Shown here: one piece after another, positions 33,561 through 40,391 of the stretch
Numbering within the stretch: the first letter of the stretch is position 1
Layout: each line of letters opens with the position of its first letter
NCBI GenBank assembly: GCA_021776135.1
Contig: JAJFGL010000005.1
Span: forward strand, 1 to 43,450
Direction of reading: 5' to 3'
DNA length: 43,450 bases
Source of the DNA: Kiloniellaceae bacterium
Lineage (GTDB): Bacteria > Pseudomonadota > Alphaproteobacteria > Kiloniellales > J153
Notes under the pieces: generated by a model
Seen by the model: only the letters and a program-made list of their open reading frames with translations
Databases searched by the model: none
Told to the model about the DNA's origin: nothing
Program-made: the position numbers and the translations under genes

Positions 33561-33615
33561 TATTGGCGTATTCATCGAATTTTAAAGCGCCAGCACCTAT
33601 GATCCAGACAAGCGT

Positions 33616-35481
33616 ATGTCGCACAAGCTCAAGCGCGGCAAAGCCGGTCCTAGAATGGGGCCGCTTCGGGGCGGTCGTTCCGGCTCGAAAATTCCAGGTA
33701 GGAGTCCTCGCCAGGTGCAACGTCCTGCACAGAATCCAGAAGGTATGGCGCGCTTGGAACGCCTGCTGGTGGCCATTCAGGCCTCGGGCGATGTCGCTTA
33801 CACTTGGGATCTCGCGACCGACACTATCGAATGGGTCGGCTTGAGCGAGCCTGTGTTCGGCGCCGAGGGGGGCGCCGCGCCCGATACCGGGGACCGTTTC
33901 AACGGCCGGGTCAATCCCGAGGATCTGCCCCATCGCATGCAGGCCTTGTCGGAGCACTTCACCGGCACGGGGGCCTACGATTGCGAATACCGGGTGCGCT
34001 CCAGCACTGGGGATTTCAAGTGGGTTCACGATCGCGGCGCGGTCGAGGTCTCGCCGAGCGGTACGCCGGTGCGGCTTTCCGGCACCTTGCGGCTGATCGA
34101 GACGCGCCGGCATCAGCAGGCGCGGCTGGAGTACCTGGCGACCTACGACGAGCTCACCGGTCACTACAACAAGCTCCGCCTGCGCGAGGCGCTCGATCAT
34201 GCCCTTTCCTATAGCGCCCGCTACGGCCATGACGGGGCATTCGCCGTGATCGGTCTGGATCAACTCGACCGGATCAACGCGGCCTACGGCAGCGAGGTTG
34301 GCGACGCGGTCCTGATCGAGGTGGCGCACCGGCTCGACCGTAGTTTGCGTTCGACCGACCTCATCGGACGCCTGGGCAGCGACCGCTTTGGGATCCTGCT
34401 GCACGCCTGCGCGGCGGAGGGGTCGGCCGCGATCGGCGAGCGCATCCTGCGGAGCATCCGGCAAAGCCCGATTCTCGCCGGCGGCGAAAAAGTACATGTG
34501 ACCGCTTCGATCGGGATGGTTCACTTCCCGCACCAGGCGCGCACAAGCACCGATGTGATCGCGAAATCGGAAGGCGCCTTGCTCACGGCCAAGTCGGCCG
34601 GACGCGATTGCGTGAAGCTGTATCACCTTACCGAGCAGCAGCGCCTGGGTCACCGGGTGGACATGGAAATCGGTGAGCAGGTAACCCAGGCGCTAAAGGA
34701 CGATCGCTTAACCTTCGCTTATCAGCCGGTGGTCGACGCCCGCGGCCATGCGGTACAATTTTACGAATGCCTGCTGCGCATGTACGCGACCGACGGCCAA
34801 GTCGTCGCCGCCGGTCAATTCGTGCCCGTGGCCGAGCGTCTTGGCATGATGCGGGCCTTGGACCGGCGCTCGCTCAACATGGCCTTGCACGATTTGGAAA
34901 GTCTGTCCGACGTGACCCTGGCGGTCAACATATCGGGCGTGACCGCCGGTGACCGCGGCTGGTTGCGCGCCGTGGTTTCGCGCCTGAAGGACCGCCCGGA
35001 CTTGGCCCAGCGCCTGATCGTCGAGATTACCGAGACCGCGGCGCTGCACGACCTCGAAGATACCGGACGCTTTGTGTCGGTCTTGCGCGGTCTGGGCTGC
35101 CAGGTGGCGGTGGACGATTTCGGCGCCGGCTACACCACCTTCCGGCACCTCAAGGCCTTGGCCGTCGATGTGGTCAAGATCGACGGTTCCTTCGTCCGCA
35201 ACCTCGCCCATGACCGGGAAAACCAGTTGTTTATCCGCAACCTTCTGAACCTAAGCCATACCTTCAATTTGCGCACCATAGCGGAGTGCGTGGAGACCAA
35301 GGAAGAGGCGGATATCCTGCTCAGCGAAGGGGTTCAGTTCCTGCAGGGCTACTACTTCGGACGCCCGGAAATCGACCCGGCGTGGCACCGGAAGATCGCG
35401 CCCTATAAATCCGGGCAAGACGACGGCGAGGATGAAGGCCGGTTTGCCGCAAGCCCAAGTAGGCGGCGCAAGGAAGTCTAG
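33616..35481 (+). CDS. PAS-GGDEF-EAL protein, probable c-di-GMP phosphodiesterase
   Basis: A 621-residue cytoplasmic protein with no membrane span. Residues about 45-165 form a PAS-like sensor (PAS_3 type: WDLATDTIEW, VNPEDLPHR, EYRVRSSTGDFKWV). The GGDEF domain (about 168-330) has LGSDRFG at its active loop, so the GGDEF motif is lost and cyclase activity is unlikely. The EAL domain (about 350-600) keeps the metal and catalytic set: E384 (as ECL rather than EAL), VNIS, EITE, DDFGAGYT at D500-D501, VKIDG, AECVE and FLQGYYFGRP. A working phosphodiesterase is therefore expected. The start at 33616 lacks a good ribosome site; the ATG at 33745 is an alternative. It overlaps convergent phaR by 4 bases. 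Confidence 0.9.
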   Translation: MSHKLKRGKAGPRMGPLRGGRSGSKIPGRSPRQVQRPAQNPEGMARLERLLVAIQASGDVAYTWDLATDTIEWVGLSEPVFGAEGGAAPDTGDRFNGRVNPEDLPHRMQALSEHFTGTGAYDCEYRVRSSTGDFKWVHDRGAVEVSPSGTPVRLSGTLRLIETRRHQQARLEYLATYDELTGHYNKLRLREALDHALSYSARYGHDGAFAVIGLDQLDRINAAYGSEVGDAVLIEVAHRLDRSLRSTDLIGRLGSDRFGILLHACAAEGSAAIGERILRSIRQSPILAGGEKVHVTASIGMVHFPHQARTSTDVIAKSEGALLTAKSAGRDCVKLYHLTEQQRLGHRVDMEIGEQVTQALKDDRLTFAYQPVVDARGHAVQFYECLLRMYATDGQVVAAGQFVPVAERLGMMRALDRRSLNMALHDLESLSDVTLAVNISGVTAGDRGWLRAVVSRLKDRPDLAQRLIVEITETAALHDLEDTGRFVSVLRGLGCQVAVDDFGAGYTTFRHLKALAVDVVKIDGSFVRNLAHDRENQLFIRNLLNLSHTFNLRTIAECVETKEEADILLSEGVQFLQGYYFGRPEIDPAWHRKIAPYKSGQDDGEDEGRFAASPSRRRKEV

Positions 35482-36119
35482 CCGTCTTGCTTGCGGTCGG
35501 ACTTGGCGATGGCGTCGAGTTGTTTTTGCAAAAGATCGACCTGCCTTTTCAGCGTTTCCAGGGAATCCTTATCCCCGACCGCCGCAGGCTCGTCCCCGGC
35601 CGCCGCTTTGGCGCCGTTTGGTGGGCTTTGCCCGGATTCCTTATCGGCGCCGGCCTGAAACGGCGAGAATACCTTCACCGCGTTCTCGAACAACGCCATG
35701 TTGTTCTTACTCAACTCTTCCAGGTTTCCGAAGGGGAACATGCCGCCTAGGGCATCCTCCATGGATTTGCGCATGTGCGCCTGGTTGGAGGAGAAGCCTT
35801 CCATCATGTGGTCGAGGTAACTGGGCACCATCCACTGCATGGAATCGCCGTAGTAGCCGATCAACTGCCGCAAGAATTTGATCGGCAGCAGGTGCTGCCC
35901 CTTGGCCTCTTCCTCGACGATGATCTGGGTCAGAACGCTGCGGGTGATATCCTCGCTGGTCTTGGCGTCGTAGACCACGAAATCGACGCCTTCCTGGACC
36001 ATGAGGCACAGGTGATCCAGGGTCACGTAGCTGCTGGTCGCGGTATTGTAGAGCCGCCGGTTGGCGTATTTCTTGATCGTGATCGGACCGTTGCCGCGGG
36101 CCGTTTTTTTATCTGCCAC
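35478..36119 (-). CDS. phaR: Polyhydroxyalkanoate synthesis repressor PhaR
   Basis: Transcription factor that senses PHA and represses phasin and PHA genes. The 213-residue protein has the PHB_acc_N DNA-binding domain near its start (ITIKKYANRRLYNTATSSYV, then VYDAKTSEDITRSVLTQII) and the PHB_acc repeat region after it (LPIKFLRQLIGYYGDSMQWMVPSYLDHMMEGF). The C-terminal 60 residues are polar and end in a helical LQKQLDAI segment. I prefer the GTG at 36119, with GGAAAGG about nine bases upstream; starting at 36197 would run into the divergent gene. A weak CTGC-like palindrome at 36172-36186 could serve autoregulation. Confidence 0.93.
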   Translation of the reverse strand: MADKKTARGNGPITIKKYANRRLYNTATSSYVTLDHLCLMVQEGVDFVVYDAKTSEDITRSVLTQIIVEEEAKGQHLLPIKFLRQLIGYYGDSMQWMVPSYLDHMMEGFSSNQAHMRKSMEDALGGMFPFGNLEELSKNNMALFENAVKVFSPFQAGADKESGQSPPNGAKAAAGDEPAAVGDKDSLETLKRQVDLLQKQLDAIAKSDRKQDG

Positions 36120-36310
36120 CTTCGCGCGCCTTTCCGAAGTGCTGTCCGCTATCCCCGGGAACCCTCGATAATGCTGCGATGCGGTAAGCCCTGTCAATGA
36201 ATAGTGCCGGGGATAGTGCCGGGAATAGTGCCGCCGCTATCCTGGCCTTGCGCGGGGGGCCTGACTATACTTCGCGCCCAAGGCCGGTATCATGGGGATT
36301 CGACCATAGG

Positions 36311-36748
36311 ATGACGGATCGAGTGACGGACAAGGCCGATCTCGAGGCCCTGGCGGAAAGGTATCTGGATCTGTGGCAAGATCAGGTCACGGCGATGGCA
36401 GCGGACGTGGATTTCGCGGCCGCCTTTCAGCAGCTTACCGGCCTGGCCGCCGGTCCGGCGGCGGGCGGCGCCTCGCCCTTGGCGGCTTGGCAGGCCATGA
36501 TGGCGGGCATGGTATCGCCCCAAGGAAATCCCCAAGGAAATCCAGGGGCGAAGCGGAGGGCCGATGACGCAAGCACGGAAACCGGCGGCGCCCCCGCGTC
36601 TGGGGCCCCGTCCGCTGCCCCTGAACTTGGCGGCGGCGGCCCTGACCTGGACGGCATCGCTCAGCGCCTTGCCGATCTTGAAGCAAGGCTCAAACGCCTG
36701 GAAGGGAAGCCTCGGCGCGCGGGCGGCAAGACTAAGGGAAGCGATTGA
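36311..36748 (+). CDS. Small helical protein upstream of the PhaC-like gene, PhaE-like
   Basis: A 145-residue product if started at the ATG at 36311; the frame is open from 36197, but that adds Ser/Gly/Ala-rich sequence without support. Residues 5-45 are helical (DLEALAERYLDLWQDQVTAM), the middle is Pro/Gly/Ala-rich, and the end is a predicted coiled coil (LDGIAQRLADLEARLKRLEG). This order, a YLDLWQ helix, linker and terminal coiled coil, recalls PhaE, the partner of class III PHA synthases, though it is less than half the usual PhaE length. The last 185 bases overlap the PhaC-like gene in another frame. A role as synthase partner is inferred from shape and position. Confidence 0.65.
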   Translation: MTDRVTDKADLEALAERYLDLWQDQVTAMAADVDFAAAFQQLTGLAAGPAAGGASPLAAWQAMMAGMVSPQGNPQGNPGAKRRADDASTETGGAPASGAPSAAPELGGGGPDLDGIAQRLADLEARLKRLEGKPRRAGGKTKGSD

Positions 36749-37817
36749 GGCATGCGAAGCTGACGCCTTCGCCGACACCCTGAACACCCAAGCGCGGCGC
36801 CGGGCCCTGGCCTTGCTCGACGGTATCCTGGCCTACCGCCGCCACCCTTATAGGCGCGACCTGCCGCCCGCGCCCGCGGTCTGGTCTCAGGGCGCGGCCC
36901 GCCTGCTGGACTACGGCGCTCTTGCGGGGGGCAAGCCGTCCCAGACTGGGGCGCCGGTCCTGGTCGTGCCCTCCCTGGTCAATCGGGCCTATATCCTGGA
37001 TCTGGGCCGCGAAACCAGCCTGCTGCGCTGGCTGGCCGGACGCGGCCTGCGGCCCTACCTGCTCGACTGGGGCCGGCCCGGCCCGGCCGAGCGCGGCTTT
37101 ACCCTGACCGACTATATCGCCGGTCCCCTGGAAGGCGCCCTGGACGCCGTGCGCGCCGCGCAGCCGGGAACCCGCCCCCTGGCGGTCGGATACTGCATGG
37201 GCGGCCTGCTGGCCCTGGCCCTGGCCCTGCGGCGCCGGGCGGCGCTATCGGGCCTGGCCCTGCTGGCGACGCCCTGGGATTTTCATACCGGCCCGGAGCA
37301 TAACGCCACGGCGGCGATGGCCAGCGCGAGCGCCCTGTCCCCGGCCCTGGACAGCCTGGGGGTCATGCCGGTGGACGCCATCCAGGCACTGTTCGCGAGC
37401 CTCGATCCCCTGCTCGCGGCGCGCAAGTTCATGGCCTTCTCACGGCTCGACCCCGCCAGCCGCAAGGCCGCCCTCTTCGTCGCCCTGGAGGATTGGATCA
37501 ACGACGGGGTGCCCTTGAGCGCGCCGGTAGCGCGCGAATGCCTCCAGGGCTGGTACGGTGAAAACACGCCGGCGGCCGGGTCTTGGCGGGTCGCCGGGCG
37601 GGTTGTCGATCCGGGGGCGCTCGATCTGCCGTGCCTGAACGTGGTCCCGGCCCACGACCGCATCGTGCCGCCCGCGTCCGCCGCCGCCCTGGGCGCCGCG
37701 ATCCCGGGGGCGGCGCAGTTGACCCCCGCCATCGGCCACATCGGCATGATCGTGAGCGGCAACGCGAAGGCGCAAGTCTGGTCGCCCCTGGCCGAGTGGC
37801 TGGTGGCCAATAGTTAA
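36564..37817 (+). CDS. PHA synthase-like alpha/beta hydrolase (PhaC-like)
   Basis: A 417-residue protein joining hydroxyacyl-CoA units into polyester, if active. The lipase-like box is GYCMGG near residue 214 with Cys as nucleophile, the PHA synthase form; the Asp is in VPAHDRIVPP near 360 and the His in IGHIGMIV near 390. YLLDWGRPGPAERGFTLTDYI is also synthase-like. Length is between class III PhaC (about 355) and class I (about 560-600). The ATG at 36564 has GGAGGG in front, supporting this start even though it lies inside the preceding gene. GPRPLPLNLAAAALTW at the N terminus fits PhaC-like relatives of Rhodospirillales. It could be a depolymerase-like paralogue, but the Cys box argues for a synthase. 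Confidence 0.87.
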   Translation: MTQARKPAAPPRLGPRPLPLNLAAAALTWTASLSALPILKQGSNAWKGSLGARAARLREAIEACEADAFADTLNTQARRRALALLDGILAYRRHPYRRDLPPAPAVWSQGAARLLDYGALAGGKPSQTGAPVLVVPSLVNRAYILDLGRETSLLRWLAGRGLRPYLLDWGRPGPAERGFTLTDYIAGPLEGALDAVRAAQPGTRPLAVGYCMGGLLALALALRRRAALSGLALLATPWDFHTGPEHNATAAMASASALSPALDSLGVMPVDAIQALFASLDPLLAARKFMAFSRLDPASRKAALFVALEDWINDGVPLSAPVARECLQGWYGENTPAAGSWRVAGRVVDPGALDLPCLNVVPAHDRIVPPASAAALGAAIPGAAQLTPAIGHIGMIVSGNAKAQVWSPLAEWLVANS

Positions 37818-37837
37818 ATTTTTGGTAACCATAAGCC

Positions 37838-37892
37838 TTGCGCGAAAGGGCGTTTCGCGGTTATAAAATACGTTTAATGCTGCAGTGCAGCA
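37838..37892 (+). promoter_or_regulatory. Promoter of phaA-phaB with PhaR-type operator
   Basis: TTGCGC (37838-37843), a 17-base spacer and TTATAA (37861-37866) form a good sigma70-like promoter. The perfect palindrome TGCTGC-AGT-GCAGCA (37878-37892) follows directly and contains CTGC-N3-GCAG, the site described for PhaR in Paracoccus. Its position over the likely transcription start fits repression. The spacer also contains the inverted repeat CGCGAAA-N5-TTTCGCG (37841-37859), which could be a terminator remnant of the upstream gene. Confidence 0.7.
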
Positions 37893-37909
37893 AAATCAGG
37901 AGGTAGATC

Positions 37910-39082
37910 ATGACCGAAATCGTCATTGCCGGCGCGGCGCGGACCCCAGTCGGGGCCTTCAACGGTGGGCTGTCCAGCGTCCCCGCATCCTATCTAGGCA
38001 CTGTCGCCATGACCGAGGCCATGAAGCGCGCCCATGTCGATCCGCAGGAGGTCGACGAGGTTATCCTGGGCCAGATCCTGAGCGCCGGCGCGGGCCAGAA
38101 CCCGGCCCGCCAAGCCGCGCTGGAGGCCGGCATTCCGGCGGAAAAAACGGCCTATCAGATCAATCAGCTTTGCGGTTCCGGCCTGCGCACCGTGGCGCTC
38201 GGCTTTCAGTCGATCGCCTTGGGCGATGCCGGCATTGTCGTTGCCGGCGGCCAGGAGAGCATGAGCCAGGCGCCCCACGTCGCACATCTGCGCAATGGCG
38301 CCAAGATGGGCGATGTTAAGTTTCTCGATTCCATGCTCAAGGACGGCCTGTTTTGCGCCATCAATGGCTATCACATGGGCGTCACGGCGGAAAACGTTGC
38401 CCGCAAGTGGCAGTTGACCCGGGAAGAACAGGACGCCTTCGCCGCCTCGTCGCAGCAAAAGACCGAGGCGGCCCAGGCGGCGGGCGCCTTCAAGGACGAA
38501 ATCGTGCCGGTGACCATCAAGGGCCGCCGGGGCGATACCGTCGTCGATACCGACGAGCACCCCAAGCAAGGAGTCACGGCGGAAAGCCTGGGCAAGCTGC
38601 GCGCCGCCTTCGACAAGGAAGGCACCGTGACGGCGGGCAACGCCAGCGGCATCAACGACGGCGCCGCCGCGGTGGTTCTGATGAGCGCCGGGGAAGCGGC
38701 CAAGCGCGGCGTGACGCCCCTGGCGCGCATCGTGTCCTGGGCCACGGTCGGTGTCGACCCGGCGATCATGGGCACTGGCCCGATTCCGGCTAGCCGCAAG
38801 GCGCTGGAGAAGGCGGGCTGGAGCATCGATGACCTGGACCTGATCGAGGCCAACGAGGCCTTCGCGGCGCAAGCCCTGGCCGTGAATAAGGATCTCGGCT
38901 GGGATCCGGACAAGGTCAACGTCAACGGCGGCGCCATCGCCCTGGGCCATCCGGTCGGCGCCTCGGGCGCACGTATCCTGAACACCCTTTTGCACGAAAT
39001 GGTCCGGCGCGACGCCAAGAAGGGCCTGGCCACCCTGTGCATCGGCGGCGGCATGGGCATCGCCATGTGCGTGGAGCGCTAA
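37910..39082 (+). CDS. phaA: Acetyl-CoA C-acetyltransferase (beta-ketothiolase)
   Basis: Condenses two acetyl-CoA to acetoacetyl-CoA, the first step of polyhydroxybutyrate synthesis; also works in reverse. The 390-residue length is standard. The acyl-accepting Cys is in [15 protein letters not shown] near residue 88, the His in [12 protein letters not shown] near 346 and the second Cys in [11 protein letters not shown] near 376. [15 protein letters not shown] opens the protein. GGAGG lies at good distance from the ATG. The last codons (VCVER) are part of a 25-base tandem repeat that continues past the stop. PhaB follows after 157 bases. Confidence 0.95.
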   Translation: MTEIVIAGAARTPVGAFNGGLSSVPASYLGTVAMTEAMKRAHVDPQEVDEVILGQILSAGAGQNPARQAALEAGIPAEKTAYQINQLCGSGLRTVALGFQSIALGDAGIVVAGGQESMSQAPHVAHLRNGAKMGDVKFLDSMLKDGLFCAINGYHMGVTAENVARKWQLTREEQDAFAASSQQKTEAAQAAGAFKDEIVPVTIKGRRGDTVVDTDEHPKQGVTAESLGKLRAAFDKEGTVTAGNASGINDGAAAVVLMSAGEAAKRGVTPLARIVSWATVGVDPAIMGTGPIPASRKALEKAGWSIDDLDLIEANEAFAAQALAVNKDLGWDPDKVNVNGGAIALGHPVGASGARILNTLLHEMVRRDAKKGLATLCIGGGMGIAMCVER

Positions 39083-39131
39083 AACTAAAGAGTGCGTGGA
39101 GCGCTGAACTGAAAGAGTGCGTGGAGCGCGC
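39067..39131 (+). repeat. 25-bp tandem repeat across the phaA stop codon
   Basis: GTGCGTGGAGCGCT plus an 11-base variable tail repeats at 39067 and 39092, then a partial third unit starts at 39117. Unit 1 encodes the phaA C terminus and stop; the others are untranslated copies. The units differ at a few bases in the tail. A short hairpin CTTGAC-ATGA-GTCAAG (39131-39146) follows. Confidence 0.85.
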
Positions 39132-39239
39132 TTGACATGAGTCAAGACGCTTGGCTACGCGTCCAATTATTGTTTTGATACAATGTCTGCCCGGCGAAGG
39201 CTTGGCCGGGCCAAAAATAAGCATGGGAGGACTGCGATC

Positions 39240-39965
39240 ATGGCACGCGTAGCAATCGTGACCGGCGGCACCCGGGGTATCGGCGCCGCCATTTCCATCG
39301 GCTTGAAAGACGCCGGTTTCCAGGTGGCCGCGACCTACGGCGGCAACGACGAAGCCGCCTCGGCTTTCAAGGCGCAAACCGGCATCCCCGTCTTTAAATG
39401 GGATGTCGGTGACTTCGAGGCCTGCAAGTCCGGCATCGCCCAGGTCGAGGGCGAGCTGGGGCCGGTCGAGATTCTGGTCAACAACGCCGGCATCACCCGC
39501 GACGCCATGTTCCACCGCATGAAGCCCGAGGCCTGGGGCGCGGTCATCGCCACCAACCTGGATTCGGTCTTCAACATGACCCGCAACGTGATCGAGGGCA
39601 TGCGCGAACGCGGATTCGGGCGCATCGTCTCCATTTCCTCGGTCAACGGCCAGAAGGGTCAGATGGGCCAGTCGAACTACGCCGCCGCCAAGGCCGGCCT
39701 GATCGGCTTGACCAAGTCCCTGGCCCAGGAAAACGCCTTCAAGGGCATCACCGTCAACGCGGTCTCCCCCGGCTATATCGCCACTGAAATGGTCAAGGCG
39801 GTGCCCGAGGTAGTCCTCAAGACCAAGATCCTGCCCCTGATCCCGGTCGGGCGTCTGGGCGAGCCGGAGGAGATCGCCCGCTGCGTGACCTTCCTGGTCA
39901 GCGACGAAGCCGGTTTCATCACCGGCTCGACCCTAAGCGCCAACGGCGGGCAGTATATGGCGTGA
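39240..39965 (+). CDS. phaB: Acetoacetyl-CoA reductase
   Basis: NADPH-dependent reduction of acetoacetyl-CoA to (R)-3-hydroxybutyryl-CoA, the monomer for PHB. The 241-residue short-chain dehydrogenase has TGGTRGIG at residues 8-15, NNAG near 81, and the catalytic Ser-Tyr-Lys in SISSVNGQKGQMGQSNYAAAK (about 136-155; split by position). VSPGYIATEMV and ITGSTLSANGGQYM close it, as in PhaB. I start at the ATG at 39240, 11 bases after GGGAGG; an in-frame ATG at 39183 lies in the intergenic region. Same strand as phaA, so most likely one operon. Confidence 0.94.
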   Translation: MARVAIVTGGTRGIGAAISIGLKDAGFQVAATYGGNDEAASAFKAQTGIPVFKWDVGDFEACKSGIAQVEGELGPVEILVNNAGITRDAMFHRMKPEAWGAVIATNLDSVFNMTRNVIEGMRERGFGRIVSISSVNGQKGQMGQSNYAAAKAGLIGLTKSLAQENAFKGITVNAVSPGYIATEMVKAVPEVVLKTKILPLIPVGRLGEPEEIARCVTFLVSDEAGFITGSTLSANGGQYMA

Positions 39966-40017
39966 GGGTGCGGGGGCGGCGTAAAAAAAGAAACCCGCGG
40001 TTCCGATAACTTAAACC

Positions 40018-40043
40018 GTCATTCCCGCGAAGGCGGGAATCCA
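40018..40043. repeat. REP-like palindrome
   Basis: ATTCCCGC-GAAG-GCGGGAAT (40021-40040) is a perfect inverted repeat with GTC before and CCA after, the form of a palindromic unit common in many proteobacterial genomes. It lies 53 bases after phaB and may end or stabilise its transcript. Confidence 0.8.
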
Positions 40044-40093
40044 TCTATACCTGGGGCCGAGGCCGTCCAACATCCGGCGCGGGCATTGAGGCC

Positions 40094-40187
40094 GTAGGGC
40101 AGTTTAGCGAAACGTAACCCGCCGAATGCATGCGGACGTTCTAAGCAATCCCATGCGGCGCAATACGCTAACGCTATTGCGTCCTAC
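40094..40187. repeat. Degenerate dispersed inverted repeat
   Basis: Outer ends GTAGGGC and GTCCTAC, an arm TTTAGCGAAACGTAACCCGCC, and an inner hairpin CGCAATA-N9-TATTGCG (40159-40181) resemble the dispersed GTAGGGCGG...TAACCCGCC repeats of high-GC genomes, now decayed. No gene lies in 39966-40197. Confidence 0.6.
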
Positions 40188-40197
40188 GCGGGATTCT

Positions 40198-40359
40198 CTA
40201 GCGGACATTGCTGCTCTCGATCACGGCGTTAAGCGCTTGCTCCAGGTTGTCCAGCGTGCGCTCGATGTTGTGCAACTTGTCGAGACCGAGGAATGCTGGA
40301 AATAAAGAGGAAACCCCTAATATTCGACAAAAGGGCTTTGATGGATGGACCGGCGACAT
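40198..40359 (-). pseudogene. 53-residue open frame, possible gene remnant
   Basis: The minus strand has an ATG at 40359 and a stop at 40198. The last 30 residues (FLGLDKLHNIERTLDNLEQ, then ALNAVIESSNVR) look like genuine helical protein with heptad-like Leu spacing, while the first 20 do not. It may be the tail of a lost gene beside the repeats, or a small protein of unknown role. No ribosome site is clear. Function unknown. Confidence 0.3.
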
Positions 40360-40391
40360 AGCGGGTGCTCAAATCGCTCTGGAGAGACCGA

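Noticed and set aside
37994-39145. Minus-strand open frame of 383 codons over phaA
   Set aside because: Phase-locked shadow of a certain thiolase gene; the translation is rich in Arg, Gly, His and Gln with no motif.
39132-39160. TTGACA-like -35 element upstream of phaB
   Set aside because: It is part of a small hairpin and has no acceptable -10 at 16-18 bases, so a separate phaB promoter is not supported.
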